Under the pieces are notes generated by a model. It did not search any database. It was not told where the DNA came from and was given only the letters and a program-made list of their open reading frames with translations. Both the position numbers and the translations under genes were made by a program. Below are positions 58,281 through 58,573 of a stretch of 58,573 nucleotides of DNA, in pieces; the stretch's first letter is position 1; each line of letters starts with the position of its first letter. Source of the DNA: Nemertoderma westbladi (lineage: Eukaryota; Xenacoelomorpha; Nemertodermatida; Nemertodermatidae); NCBI GenBank assembly GCA_032718475.1, contig JAUCBJ010000271.1, forward strand, positions 1 to 58,573. Direction: 5' to 3'.

Positions 58281-58330
58281 TTAGCGCTACTGATGAGGCC
58301 TGATAGGCTGAAACGTACGTATAGCGCTGG
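58281..58330 (+). ncRNA. Type I hammerhead ribozyme
   Basis: Stem I: TAGCGCTA (58282-58289) pairs with TAGCGCTG (58322-58329), seven Watson-Crick pairs plus G-T, and a further G-T outside. Core CTGATGA at 58290-58296. Stem II: GGCCT (58297-58301) with AGGCT (58305-58309), loop GAT; the first pair is G-T where G-C is usual. GAAA at 58310-58313. Stem III is very short: A58313-T58320 and C58314-G58319 with loop GTAC. The cleavage triplet is GTA (58319-58321), predicted to cut after A58321. All invariant core positions are present. Short stem III is known from animal retroelement hammerheads. Confidence 0.78.
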
Positions 58331-58339
58331 TTCAACCCC
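58329..58339 (+). promoter_or_regulatory. Pol III B box
   Basis: GGTTCAACCCC matches GGTTCRANYCC. Its first two bases also form the end of hammerhead stem I. Confidence 0.7.
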
Positions 58340-58357
58340 CGGTGACGCGCTTACTCA

Positions 58358-58363
58358 TTTTTT
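58358..58363 (+). terminator. Pol III T6 terminator
   Basis: TTTTTT 18 nt after the B box, suited to end a roughly 100-nt transcript. Confidence 0.6.
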
Positions 58364-58573
58364 CCATTTCTGAACAAAACCATAATATTACATTATTGAC
58401 ATAGGCTCGAGGGGCCGTTAATGGCAATAACTGGCATTCTGTTTACGCATCCTGTAGGGCTGTTTTCTACTGGTTTCTATTAATTAATAATAGCTTGTTT
58501 ATTATAGCATATTTTCCATGTTTTCTGCACAGATAATTGTTCATAATATTATTTATAGATTTTTACTAAATAG
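58364..58573. other. AT-rich noncoding end of window
   Basis: No exon, repeat or RNA gene recognised. Confidence 0.6.

Larger units (their letters stand above)
58257..58363 (+). ncRNA. Small Pol III-type unit (tRNA-like) carrying a hammerhead
   Basis: A-box-like TGGCTGAACTGG at 58269-58280, B-box GGTTCAACCCC at 58329-58339 and T6 at 58358-58363 form a compact Pol III unit with a predicted RNA of about 100 nt. It does not fold as a normal tRNA: the 7 nt before the A box do not pair with the 3' side. GTCAGGGG (58257-58264) can pair with CCCC-GG-TGAC (58337-58346) with a two-base bulge. It may be a tRNA-derived SINE head. Confidence 0.6.

Noticed and set aside
58257-58352. Functional tRNA gene
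   Set aside because: The A and B boxes fit, but the acceptor and anticodon stems do not form; the middle is better explained as a hammerhead.

Overview
This is a window of an animal nuclear genome, most likely a marine invertebrate. The signs are AT-rich introns, three kinds of LINE remnant, a BEL/Pao LTR retrotransposon, and spliced exons of an EGFR/ErbB-like receptor. The species cannot be fixed from the sequence alone.

Positions 1-50726 are almost entirely one array of about 20 copies of a non-autonomous rolling-circle (Helitron/Helentron-like) element. All copies lie in the same orientation and most are fused head to tail. An intact copy begins 5'-TC with a TATATATAAAT stretch and a GTCT/GTCY microsatellite. 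A 5' block and 147-bp core tandem repeats follow. The copy ends in a palindrome and CTAG-3'. Three subfamilies (A, B, C) share the termini but differ inside, and several copies are chimeric or truncated. Nearly every core repeat carries a CCRCTAGRGGGCG-type motif that closely resembles the CTCF core site, always on the + strand, roughly 200 sites in all (estimate). No Rep/helicase gene is present, so the family depends on an enzyme encoded elsewhere.

Three retroelements interrupt the array. A 5'-truncated LINE (11765-12622) has an 11-bp target duplication. A BEL/Pao element (32558-38753, minus strand) is intact, with LTRs that read identical, one 1780-codon gag-pol frame and a 5-bp duplication, GCTAG, taken from inside a CTCF-like motif. 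A frameshifted CR1-like LINE piece (39989-42405) sits between two array elements and stops just before the RT catalytic FADD.

To the right of the array (50727-58573) lies single-copy DNA holding four phase-compatible exons of an ErbB-like ectodomain: end of the L1 domain, then the furin-like cysteine-rich domain. Its introns hold a 2.2-kb GTTAAC-rich minisatellite and a LINE remnant. The exons for the start of the L1 domain are not visible. If the gene is intact, its upstream intron may contain the whole array. In the loop where ErbB receptors carry the dimerization arm, the arm is missing.

At 58257-58363 there is a small Pol III-type unit: A box, B box and T6 terminator. Between the boxes it carries what looks like a complete type I hammerhead ribozyme. 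This and the CTCF-motif-bearing Helitron concatemer are the most striking findings.
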